Shown piece after piece: positions 6,802 to 14,262 of a DNA stretch of 15,664 bases (positions are counted from its first letter, which is position 1; each line of letters begins with the position of its first letter). The stretch lies in assembly GCA_047639615.1 (NCBI GenBank), contig JBLIOL010000102.1:1-15664 (forward strand), in the 5' to 3' direction. The translations under genes were made by a program, and so were the position numbers. Under the pieces are notes generated by a model. It searched no databases and was not told the origin of the DNA. It was given only the letters and a program-made list of their open reading frames with translations. The DNA is from CAYWNK01 sp047639615. Lineage in GTDB: Bacteria; Planctomycetota; UBA1135; GCA-002686595.

Positions 6802-7937
6802 TGGTTCCAGTCCTCGGTGTACATGGGGATGGGCACTTCAGTGACCACTCGTTGGCCGAAATGCACCATCTCGCCGTCGGCATGGGCCGCGGGCAAAGTC
6901 GCTCGTGCGCCGCGCTGGACCTTGATGAAGTCGCCTTCCACCGCAACCAACACCATCCACTCGCCGCCGATCAGCACGTGATTGCCCTTGCTGCGCGGTA
7001 GCAACTCGCCGCGGGTCACTTCGAAGCGCTGGATGCTGCGGTCGATGGGGCTCAAGAGTCGCGGGCGACGCTCGCGCTCACGCTCGGACTCGAACTCCAG
7101 TTGAATTAAGACACTGCGCGGCAGCAAGCTGCCCCCAGTGGGCCGCGTCTGGCCTCGGGCCACTTCGTTGTAGGGATGCAGCAGCTTGTCGGGCCGGCCC
7201 AAACCGCGCGCGTCCCAGGCACTGGCCACATCCTGTGAGCGCGATCCCAACTCCCAACCCTCGCGGATTAAACTGTCACGCGTGGCCATCATGGGCTGGA
7301 ACCAAAGCACACCGCCGGTGACCTCCGTGAGGGCATCCACAGGGGGCATGCCGTTGCGTGCGAAGAAGCCCGGCTCCAGGAAGGACCCGAGGCCCCCGCC
7401 CACTTTGCGCACCCCGCGCATGAGCAGACCTTCCATGGCCGCATCGCCCTTGCCCGCGGGAACCACCGCCCAGCAGACCTCCACCAGCCCCGTGGCCGGC
7501 GGCGGATCGAGCTGCAGGCCCGCCCCACCTTCAGCGGGCAGGAAACCCTCCTCGCGCAACTGCTCAGCCACCTCGGGCGAGAGGCCCTCCAAGTACAGCC
7601 TAGCCAGCTCCGCCTCACTGGCCTGGCGCACGAATCGCAGGCGCGGCCAAACGCGATCCTCGGCTTTGTCCCCATCCACATCGAAGGGCTGCCAATCCAC
7701 CAGTAGATCGCCGCGTTCGCCGCCGGACATGCCGCGCAGGTCGCGGGTCAAGAGCTCGAGAATGGCGCCCGAACGCTCGACCTGGGCGCGACGCTTCTCG
7801 CCCTTGGTCCACAGGTCGAGACTCGTGTCCAGCAAACTGAAGACGCCGGTCATGACCAGGATGCTCAGGAAAGCTGCCAGCACCAGCTCGACCATGGTCA
7901 TACCGCGGCGCGAATGACTCTGCATGGAATACCTCAT
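6798..7937 (-). CDS. GspJ-type minor pseudopilin with a C-terminal repeat module
   Basis: The product has 379 residues; usual GspJ proteins are near 200. The leader SRRG precedes MTMVELVLAAFLSILVMTG, a prepilin site with Glu at mature +5. The following segment (SLLDTSLDLWTKGEKRRAQV, LELLTRDLRGM) is typical of GspJ/PilW. The middle (about 80-300) is an enlarged beta domain. Residues about 305-365 read VLIGGEWMVLVAVEGD ... VQRGARATLPAAHADGEMVHFG, which matches the module repeated in the neighbouring GspK-type protein. The start at 7937 is chosen over an in-frame codon at 8078 because it gives a 4-nt ATGA overlap, has GGAG 9 nt upstream, and places the prepilin leader at the N-terminus. The product is expected at the pseudopilus tip with I and K. 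Confidence 0.75.
   Translation of the reverse strand: MRYSMQSHSRRGMTMVELVLAAFLSILVMTGVFSLLDTSLDLWTKGEKRRAQVERSGAILELLTRDLRGMSGGERGDLLVDWQPFDVDGDKAEDRVWPRLRFVRQASEAELARLYLEGLSPEVAEQLREEGFLPAEGGAGLQLDPPPATGLVEVCWAVVPAGKGDAAMEGLLMRGVRKVGGGLGSFLEPGFFARNGMPPVDALTEVTGGVLWFQPMMATRDSLIREGWELGSRSQDVASAWDARGLGRPDKLLHPYNEVARGQTRPTGGSLLPRSVLIQLEFESERERERRPRLLSPIDRSIQRFEVTRGELLPRSKGNHVLIGGEWMVLVAVEGDFIKVQRGARATLPAAHADGEMVHFGQRVVTEVPIPMYTEDWNQ
6843..7025 (-). repeat. Single copy of the GE-Y/RG-GT/H-G module at the end of the GspJ-type protein
   Basis: This segment codes GspJ residues about 305-365. It follows the same order of landmarks as the GspK modules: a glycine then GE-W near VLIGGEW, a strand, QRGARAT, then AAHADGEMVHFG. 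It is an amino-acid-level repeat; no obvious nucleotide identity with the gspK copies is visible, so any duplication is old. Confidence 0.6.
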
Positions 7938-10900
7938 CGGTCCACACTCCGCAGAACGCGGCCAGGAGCCAAGTAGGTCGCCGCCAACTGCTTGAGGCGC
8001 GGGGTTTCCTTCCAGCCGTGGGTCAGGCCCAGGACCGGGTCGAAGGCGCCCGGGTCGTAGCGCACAAAGACGCGCCATTCAATGCGGTCCGAACGCAGAC
8101 CCAAGGGCAGGGGCTGGCCGTTGGCATCCCCTTGATAGAAGAGGTCCAGGCCATCTTCCGAACTGGGGTCCGCGTCCCAAGCCGCGAACGGGTTGCTGCG
8201 CTGCAAGACGCCCAGCTGGGCCTGACCGTGGGTGCTAGGCTCGGTCTCGAAGAACAGTCCCTCCCACAGAGCGCCGGGTTGATTGAGTTCCAAGCCGAAG
8301 TAGGCAAGCTCAGGCGCGTCGGTTTGGTCTGTCCAACGGTCCCAGTAGCGGAAGGGGAAGAGGATTACCGGCGTGCCGGCTATGTGGCTTTGGGGGCTAG
8401 TGCCGAAGCGGCCGCGGAAGATGCCCGCGCCTTCCTCGTCCCCAAGTCCGGCCTCAGCCGTTCCACGCGGCATCTCCAAGCCGCCGCTACGCAGACGCGT
8501 GTAGTGAATCAGCTCCGTACCGATCAACACCAAGCCCTCCGCAGGGAAGTCCGCCGTAGAGGCCAGGGGCAAGAGCGCCTCGCCCGGTCCAATGTCTCCG
8601 GACAGCACGCTGACCGGGATGTGATCCAGGAACTGGGCGCTGTCGCCGGCCGCGTGGTGGTGCTGACGCGTACCTAAGAGTCCGCGAGCATCGACAGCGA
8701 TGCGCAGCACGCCACCGTCCACATCGCGCGCGTCGTAGCACAGGATCTCTTCGCCGATACGCATGAGTCCCGCGTCCTCGGGTAGGCCATCACCACCGCC
8801 GAGCACACTACCCTGCTGCCCGGTGAGGCCGACTGTGCGCACAAAGCTAGCGCCCACTCGCAGGTCCGAATCCCCTTCACCGAGGGGGCTCACCAACACC
8901 AGAGATCCGCCCTGGGTCGCGTACCTGGGATTGGCTACGCCAACACCGATTCCAAACCTGCTGGAGCCGAAGATGATCTCATCGACCTCCATAGAAGGGA
9001 TGTCCCCGCCACCACTGGGGCCCGTGCTCTGGGTGGCTGCAGAGCCACCGATAGAGAGTACGCGCACCTGGCGTGGACGCTCGCCGGAAGGCCACTTCGA
9101 TAGTCGCCCGCGCAGGCGCGTGTCGGTGAAAGCGCTCGCGATGTTGGTCGGAGCTCCGTTGCCACCGCCGCCGGCAGTGTTGGGTGCGCCGCCACCAGAT
9201 TCGTTGGCCGGGAGCAGCAGGGGCGAGGGTTCGCGCAGGGCCACATAGGTGCGGCCCGCGAATTGAGCCTGACCTGCTTGCGCGCTTCCCGCGGACTGGT
9301 CCGTGGCGATGAACTCGTCGAAGTCGGGCTGCTGCCAATCGAATAGCGGACGACTGATCGCGGGCGTGTGCGCGCGGTGAATCGTGGCCGGCAGGCCGGG
9401 ATTGCCAGGGTCCGAATCCGACAAGAAGATGTGATCGCCGGAACCCGGACGACCCTGATCCGCGCCGTAGCCCAGGGAGCCGCGGGGCACTTGGAACACG
9501 GGCAGCACCTGCGTACCTGCGGGGTGCGCATGGCTGAAGGTGCCGAGCACACCGCGGAAGTGCAGCACGGATGCGACCGCACGGGTGAGCGGCATGCCGA
9601 TGATCTCGTTGACGCCGAGGTTCGGTTCCCAGTAAGCGCCCAAGACTGCGGCCGCACTGGACTCGGGAGCGCTGAGAGCCGCCTCGCTAGCGTAGGTGGA
9701 GCCACCGGAATTGGCGGAGTTTGCCAGGCCGCCGTTCTGCGCCCCGCCGCCGTTTTGGCCTCCCCCGCCGCCCCCGCCGCCTCCGCCGCCTCCGCCGCCC
9801 CCATTGGGGTCGTTGTTGGTGGCCTCGTTGGGCGCGCCATCGGTCAGCACGTCGTATACGGCTGCGTATGCCCCGAAAGTACCACGCACCAGTTGAGCGA
9901 ACTGGGTCTGTACGTGGTCGTAGCGGACCCACTCCGTGAGCTCACCGGAGTCCACGTGGGTGATCTGAGCGAACTCTGACTGGCCCGACGCAATGCTGGG
10001 CAGGAACATCAGGTCGGTTGCGTTTGGCACGCTGATTGAGACTGGAACCAGATAGGTCTGGACGCTCATCAGGGTCTGGGCGACCACGCTCTGGTTGTTC
10101 AGATTGAAGGTCTCACTCGGGTTCCACTGCATGACGAACACGCGCGCACCACCCATGAAGTCGTCACCGACAGTGGTCAGGTCAAGGTTCGGGAACTCGG
10201 TCTCAGCGGCGCGCCTGGTCACGAAGAGACTATCCCCACTCCAACCGGAGTAGCGCACCAACTCGGCGCCACCCAGGGGCTGATTCGTCTTGGCTGAGAC
10301 ACCGTTGGCAGGATCGCCCGCATCCCCCACGAACCAGCGGTTCTGCACCAGGAGTGCGTAGCCGCCGTCCACATTGAAGCCCTGCATCACATCCGAGCCC
10401 TCGTTCTCGCCGCCGTCATCCCCGAGGCCGAGACGCAGGGTCGCGGTTGGAATGTCGGCCTCAAGCCCAAGGCCGTGCCCGCCTTGGCTGAGACCCGCGG
10501 TGATGTTCTCCGGCACGCCGCTGGTGACCTCCATGACCCGCGCGACCCGGAAATCGCCCAGGTCTTGAGCCAGGATCGAGCCACCGGCGGGCAGGTTGGA
10601 GGCTAGTTGTGCGCTGTAGCCGTAGACCTGCACCAATGTGCCCGTGGGATGCGAATCACCGACCCCATTGGCCGCCAGCTCGAGCGGCAGGCTGGTGGGG
10701 TCCCACTCGGTCGTGTGCTGCGTGCGTGCCAGGCGGCCTCCGAAGCCCGCCAGGGGGCCGGTGGGATGGAAGTCCACACGCAGGGCGTTGTTGCCGCTGA
10801 GGGTGTACTCAAACATCTCGTTGCCGATGCGCGCCACGCCCGTGTCGGGGAAGCCATCGGTGGACTCCACCGGAATCAGCTGCGAATCCCCCTGGACCTG

Positions 10901-13243
10901 GCCCGTGGTGCGCGACATGGCCAACACGCGCACGCCGTGGGCAGTGCCGTTCACGCGCATGCCGATCTGGTCCGGGCGCGAACCCGACACATCGATTTCA
11001 ATGTGGCTCCAGGTATCAGCGGGCAAGCCTGGCAAGTTCGCTCCAGCCAAGGGGAAGCGCGCTTCCGTGCGCTCCACCATGGGGCTGTTCGGGTGATCGC
11101 CAAAGCCGTCCAAAACGCGCAGCACCAAGTCAGCGCCCTCGATGGCCAGGGTCACGCGGTCCGCTGCGGTGCGCACGCCGCCCAGGTCGAGGATGGTGGA
11201 ATCCCCCACCACGCGCGGCTTGACCCACAGGCCCAGGTTCACAGCGCGCAGCAGGAGCTGTTCCTGCTGGCTGGTCCACTCCAGCAAGTTGCTGGCGGGA
11301 TCGCGCCGGATGGTCTGGTCGGGCAGATAGCGTCCTTCCAACGAGCGCGTCTCGTTGTCGAAGCGCATGGTGTGACCGTTGATGCGTGGCGTCGTAAACG
11401 TGCGAGCCGGAGCCAACTGCACCCAGCCGCCCTCTTCGCTATTCGCAAACACGTGCTCAGCGGGGATCACCTCACCGGAGTCGTCCAGGGCCGGCTCGGA
11501 CACACCCGGGATGTAGGGCGAACCATTGCGCGTGCCCAGGTGCGGAATACTGCGCGAAGGCGGGTTGCTGGTGCCGTCATAACGGCTGGTGTTGTTGGGG
11601 CCCGTAGCCATCCACGCGGCCCGACGTCCAAGGCGCAGGGCCTCATCGAAGTCTTGCTGACGGTGATAGAGGAAGAGCAACTCCTCCTGGGGCACGATCA
11701 GCTCCGTACGCTCGCGCACGGCCGAGGTTCGCGCCACGCCGCTGGGCGCGCTGACCGCAGCGCGCAGCTCCATGCGATAGACGGCGTTGTTGGTGAAGCA
11801 AAAGGGCAGGGTTGAGAAAGCCAGACGTGCGTCATTCGCGTTCAGGCCGTTGAGGTACAGGGCGACCCCATCCATAGGATCGATCAGGCTCTCGTCCCCG
11901 AACTCCCAGTCGGCCACAGCCTTCGGCGCGTTCTCCGCTTCCTCATCCAGGAGTGCGATGCCTGCTGCGGGCAAGACCACCCGTCGCAGCCAGTCCTCAA
12001 AGCCCTTGAAGGGTCGGCTGGCCATGGTCAAGGCGGCCAAGTCCGCAGCCTCGTCCAGGGTGATACGATCGTTGCGGCCGCTGATCTGTAGGTTCTCGAA
12101 GAGCGCCAAGAGCACCGGCCGGCGTGCCGTGTTCAGGTTCACCGGGCGCCGTACCTGGACCTCGACCAAGGCCTCGAAGGCCTCGTAGTCCGACTCCAGT
12201 ACAGCGTTGAGAGTGATCTGCCCATTGCCCGGCCGTGACGATACGTAGCGCAGTTCCGAGGTGCCCCCCTGGCTGATGCGCACGGTGGATCCCATGCCAA
12301 ACCAGCGCGCGTCCTGCACCTGAACATTGAGCGTCTCGCCGGCGGTGATCGGCACCACGATGCGCGTGGGCAACTGCCACTCCGAGGATGCGCCCACGTC
12401 CGCGTGCACGGTGCAGCTATCCCGGAGCACACGCAGGAAATCCTGACCGAGCTCACCGTCGAGCACAAAGTCCGTGGCCCGCTGGAGCTCTTCCATGGAG
12501 TCCATCTGGCGCGGCTCCACATTGGAGTCATACAAGCGCCAAAGCACCGGCGCGAAGGTGCGCTGGTCGAGTGCGTGCGCGCCCACGCCGTGGCTGCCCG
12601 GGGGCAAGGGACCATCCGTGGTCCACTGCGCATCCTCTAACTCCACGGCACCCAAGCCGCGAGTCAGGCCAGTAACCTTCTGCTGGAAGTCTTCGGTCTC
12701 CTGCTCGCCGTAGCGGATCCACTCGCCCTCCACCACCAGGATGCCGGCGGGGTCCAAGCCACGCGTCGAGACCACGGGCAAGGCCGTGGAGTCAGGCGCC
12801 ACCGCTTCCGTCAGACGCGAGCCGAGCCCCCAGAGGTTGGCCAGCAGCTGCGGCGGCGCGGTCTCCAAGTCGATGCGCCCGGCCACGTCCTCGACCTCCA
12901 AATCCCAACTCGCCCCGCGGGCGTCTTGGGCTTCCAGGAAGGCGGGGTCGAAGCGCGCTTTGATCTGCAGCTCCGCCAGGCTATCGCTATCGGGAGTGGG
13001 ATCTAGGGAAGGGTGTGAACGGCCCAGATTGGCGCGCGCGTGGCGTGCGGCGGCGTCCAGGGAAACGCGCGCCTGGGCGCGATCGGCCAGCTGCGAGCTG
13101 GCCCTATCGGCGTTGCGCGCGGTGGTCAGGTAGGGCGCCGTCAACACGAGCAGTGCCAAGAGCACCATCAGCACCGTGATCAGCACGAAACCCGAGCGAG
13201 AATGCTGGGCCCCTGCGCGCGACTTATTCGGGAGGCACATCAT
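7934..13243 (-). CDS. Giant GspK-type minor pseudopilin with LamG domain and repeated modules
   Basis: The product has 1769 residues; GspK is normally about 300-350. Leader HSRSG precedes FVLITVLMVLLALLVLTAPYL. Thr instead of Glu at mature +5 is as expected for GspK. Two GspK hallmarks appear: GRIDLETAPPQLLANL (122-137) and RPVNLNTARRPVLLALF (366-382), the latter followed by a helix-hairpin-like region ending RPFKGFEDWLRR. A module (about 154-225) is inserted between them. After residue about 470 there is a LamG/ConA-like domain (about 615-775, LWVKPRV and TWSHIEIDV strands) and further modules (787-878, 1066-1132 with 1222-1250, 1478-1545, 1553-1628). A 15-Gly run (1148-1162) and a conserved-looking end (GWKETPRLKQLAATYLAPGR) complete it. 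Its ATG overlaps the GspH stop as ATGA, and its stop overlaps the GspJ start. It is probably a very large pseudopilus tip subunit, possibly adhesive or substrate-recognising. Confidence 0.75.
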   Translation of the reverse strand: MMCLPNKSRAGAQHSRSGFVLITVLMVLLALLVLTAPYLTTARNADRASSQLADRAQARVSLDAAARHARANLGRSHPSLDPTPDSDSLAELQIKARFDPAFLEAQDARGASWDLEVEDVAGRIDLETAPPQLLANLWGLGSRLTEAVAPDSTALPVVSTRGLDPAGILVVEGEWIRYGEQETEDFQQKVTGLTRGLGAVELEDAQWTTDGPLPPGSHGVGAHALDQRTFAPVLWRLYDSNVEPRQMDSMEELQRATDFVLDGELGQDFLRVLRDSCTVHADVGASSEWQLPTRIVVPITAGETLNVQVQDARWFGMGSTVRISQGGTSELRYVSSRPGNGQITLNAVLESDYEAFEALVEVQVRRPVNLNTARRPVLLALFENLQISGRNDRITLDEAADLAALTMASRPFKGFEDWLRRVVLPAAGIALLDEEAENAPKAVADWEFGDESLIDPMDGVALYLNGLNANDARLAFSTLPFCFTNNAVYRMELRAAVSAPSGVARTSAVRERTELIVPQEELLFLYHRQQDFDEALRLGRRAAWMATGPNNTSRYDGTSNPPSRSIPHLGTRNGSPYIPGVSEPALDDSGEVIPAEHVFANSEEGGWVQLAPARTFTTPRINGHTMRFDNETRSLEGRYLPDQTIRRDPASNLLEWTSQQEQLLLRAVNLGLWVKPRVVGDSTILDLGGVRTAADRVTLAIEGADLVLRVLDGFGDHPNSPMVERTEARFPLAGANLPGLPADTWSHIEIDVSGSRPDQIGMRVNGTAHGVRVLAMSRTTGQVQGDSQLIPVESTDGFPDTGVARIGNEMFEYTLSGNNALRVDFHPTGPLAGFGGRLARTQHTTEWDPTSLPLELAANGVGDSHPTGTLVQVYGYSAQLASNLPAGGSILAQDLGDFRVARVMEVTSGVPENITAGLSQGGHGLGLEADIPTATLRLGLGDDGGENEGSDVMQGFNVDGGYALLVQNRWFVGDAGDPANGVSAKTNQPLGGAELVRYSGWSGDSLFVTRRAAETEFPNLDLTTVGDDFMGGARVFVMQWNPSETFNLNNQSVVAQTLMSVQTYLVPVSISVPNATDLMFLPSIASGQSEFAQITHVDSGELTEWVRYDHVQTQFAQLVRGTFGAYAAVYDVLTDGAPNEATNNDPNGGGGGGGGGGGGGGGQNGGGAQNGGLANSANSGGSTYASEAALSAPESSAAAVLGAYWEPNLGVNEIIGMPLTRAVASVLHFRGVLGTFSHAHPAGTQVLPVFQVPRGSLGYGADQGRPGSGDHIFLSDSDPGNPGLPATIHRAHTPAISRPLFDWQQPDFDEFIATDQSAGSAQAGQAQFAGRTYVALREPSPLLLPANESGGGAPNTAGGGGNGAPTNIASAFTDTRLRGRLSKWPSGERPRQVRVLSIGGSAATQSTGPSGGGDIPSMEVDEIIFGSSRFGIGVGVANPRYATQGGSLVLVSPLGEGDSDLRVGASFVRTVGLTGQQGSVLGGGDGLPEDAGLMRIGEEILCYDARDVDGGVLRIAVDARGLLGTRQHHHAAGDSAQFLDHIPVSVLSGDIGPGEALLPLASTADFPAEGLVLIGTELIHYTRLRSGGLEMPRGTAEAGLGDEEGAGIFRGRFGTSPQSHIAGTPVILFPFRYWDRWTDQTDAPELAYFGLELNQPGALWEGLFFETEPSTHGQAQLGVLQRSNPFAAWDADPSSEDGLDLFYQGDANGQPLPLGLRSDRIEWRVFVRYDPGAFDPVLGLTHGWKETPRLKQLAATYLAPGRVLRSVDR
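7947..7950 (-). promoter_or_regulatory. Ribosome binding site that sets the GspJ start
   Basis: The minus strand reads GGAG ending 9 nt before the ATG at 7937, inside the last codons of the GspK-type gene. With the ATGA overlap and the leader position it supports 7937 as the start. Confidence 0.6.
9758..9802 (-). repeat. Fifteen-codon glycine tract (GGN microsatellite)
   Basis: Fifteen consecutive glycine codons (GGC, GGA and GGG mixed) encode residues 1148-1162 of the GspK-type protein, followed by an Asn/Gly/Ser-rich stretch to about 1185. The tract is a flexible linker that falls between the two halves of a repeat module (Y/RG-GT half before, RG-GT/H-G half after). Slippage here would change length in frame. 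Confidence 0.9.
10919..11401 (-). other. LamG/concanavalin-like domain in the GspK-type protein
   Basis: This codes GspK residues about 615-775. The order RFDN, LGLWVKPRVVGDSTILDLG, VTLAIEGADLVLRVLDG, DTWSHIEIDVSG and MRVNGTAHG matches the usual LamG strand order, including the Trp-x-His of the central strand. Confidence 0.6.
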
Positions 13244-14262
13244 TCGACGGTTCCGTAGCGGCCCACGCGGACCTCCTCCACATACCCATCCAGGAACTCC
13301 AAGGGGATCGTGAGCGCCCCCCTGTGAAAGGTCGGATCCAAGCCCCCACCGGGCACGAAGAGGATCTCACCGGGCGCATCGGCACCGAACTGCACGCCGC
13401 CCGCCAGGGTGAAGGTCTCCGAGGCAGCGACCACGCTGATCACAAGCTCGTCCAAGGCTCCGGGGAAGGGCACGGCCCCGCCGGATAGGGAGAGCGGTGC
13501 GTGGATGCGCCAAAGACCAGCTGTCTCCGGGCGCCGCGCCAGCTCCACGCCGTCCACAGCCAGCACCAGGAAGCGCCGGTCGTAGGAAATGCTCACGCGC
13601 GACCAGCGTTCGAGCCGCAGAGCGCCGGCACCCGTGCGCAGGGCGATACGTGGCCCCTTGGCGCGCGCGCCAGTCTCACCAACCGCTTCGGCTACGAAGG
13701 TCGCTGCGAGTTCGCCGCGCGGGCCTACCTCCACCAAGAGCACGCCGCCCATGTCCATTAAAGTCGTGGCCGCGTAACCGGCCAGCTTGACCGCTACCTC
13801 CACGTGGAAGCCGAGACGCGGATTGAAGGCGGGGTCTTCACTTACTCCAAACTCCACTCGGGAGCTGCGCGGAGTGCCGACGAAGTCCAAGCACTTGCCG
13901 CGGTAGCCCGCCTCCCCCAGCAAGGTTCCCGCCGCGCCGCGGATGGAACCCGTGTGTCCGAACGCGCCGCTCAGGTCTTCCGTATCGAAGCGCCAGGTGC
14001 CAACCACCTGCATGGACTCCGCCCGCAGGGTGCCCGCCTTCGTATCCAGGAGCACGCGCGCGGGCGCACTGCTGGCGATGGCGGAATTGTTGGCGGCACG
14101 AATCGTGCTCTGCACCAGACCAATAGCCGTGCGCTCAGCAGGGTTGAGGCTGGCAACCATGCCGAGCCCCGTGCCGAGCATGACGCCGATGATGCCCATC
14201 ACCAGCAGCAACTCCACCAGCGTGAAGCCGGCGCCGCCCAAAAGGCCCAGGCCACGTCTCAC
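13240..14262 (-). CDS. GspH-type pseudopilin with an internal LamG domain
   Basis: The product has 340 residues; GspH is normally about 150-190. The leader ends GGAG, then FTLVELLLVMGIIGVMLGTG with Glu at mature +5. Residues about 40-80 continue as in GspH (ERTAIGLVQSTIRAANNSA, then ARVLLDTKAGTL). From about 100 to 280 the sequence is a LamG/concanavalin-like sandwich: KCLDFVG strand, FHVEVAVKL, a central WSRVSISYD ... LAVDGVELARR signature and a GALDELVIS closing strand. After it, GEILFVPGGGLDP and YVEEVRVGRYGTVE match the last strands of the GspH fold, so the lectin-like domain seems to be inserted within the pseudopilin domain. It starts at GTG 14262 with a GTGA overlap and an upstream GAGGA. 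It probably forms part of the pseudopilus shaft or sub-tip and displays the LamG domain. Confidence 0.75.
   Translation of the reverse strand: MRRGLGLLGGAGFTLVELLLVMGIIGVMLGTGLGMVASLNPAERTAIGLVQSTIRAANNSAIASSAPARVLLDTKAGTLRAESMQVVGTWRFDTEDLSGAFGHTGSIRGAAGTLLGEAGYRGKCLDFVGTPRSSRVEFGVSEDPAFNPRLGFHVEVAVKLAGYAATTLMDMGGVLLVEVGPRGELAATFVAEAVGETGARAKGPRIALRTGAGALRLERWSRVSISYDRRFLVLAVDGVELARRPETAGLWRIHAPLSLSGGAVPFPGALDELVISVVAASETFTLAGGVQFGADAPGEILFVPGGGLDPTFHRGALTIPLEFLDGYVEEVRVGRYGTVE
13423..13965 (-). other. LamG/concanavalin-like domain nested in the GspH-type pseudopilin
   Basis: This segment codes GspH residues about 100-280, bounded on both sides by GspH-like sequence. LamG domains are beta sandwiches that commonly bind glycans or proteins. 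The signature 'W-x-x-V-S-I-S-Y-D ... V-D-G' in the middle and the final 'G-x-L-D-E-L-x-I' strand are the main evidence. Binding specificity cannot be read from the sequence. Confidence 0.65.

Larger units (their letters stand above)
8360..12784 (-). repeat. Recurrent 60-90-residue modules within the GspK-type protein
   Basis: The clearest copies are at about 12569-12784, 10610-10885, 9848-10048 (continued at 9494-9580 beyond a glycine linker), 8609-8812 and 8360-8587. Shared landmarks in order are: ST then GFP or GL; G followed by IG-x-E or EGEWIRY; Y; a variable 10-40-residue stretch; RG-xx-GT; a His about five residues later; and AGT-x-V. The last two copies (GEEILCY/RGLLGTRQHHHAAG and GTELIHYT/RGRFGTSPQSHIAGT) are the most alike. 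I recall similar small beta modules in phage virion proteins, but this is memory, not a search. Confidence 0.7.

Noticed and set aside
7938..8078. N-terminal extension of the GspJ-type gene starting at 8078
   Set aside because: It would overlap the end of the GspK gene by 145 nt and place 47 Arg/Pro/Gly-rich residues before the prepilin leader. The ATG at 7937 has a ribosome binding site and a 4-nt overlap.
10607..11815. Long open frame of 402 codons on the plus strand
   Set aside because: It is antisense to the giant GspK gene over the LamG region, has no recognisable domain or signal, and has a composition that mirrors the opposite strand.
6843..12784. Prophage or phage tail genes, suggested by the repeated modules
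   Set aside because: The modules sit in proteins with prepilin leaders and GspJ/GspK hallmarks, inside an operon of pseudopilins. No capsid, terminase, integrase or tail gene is present.
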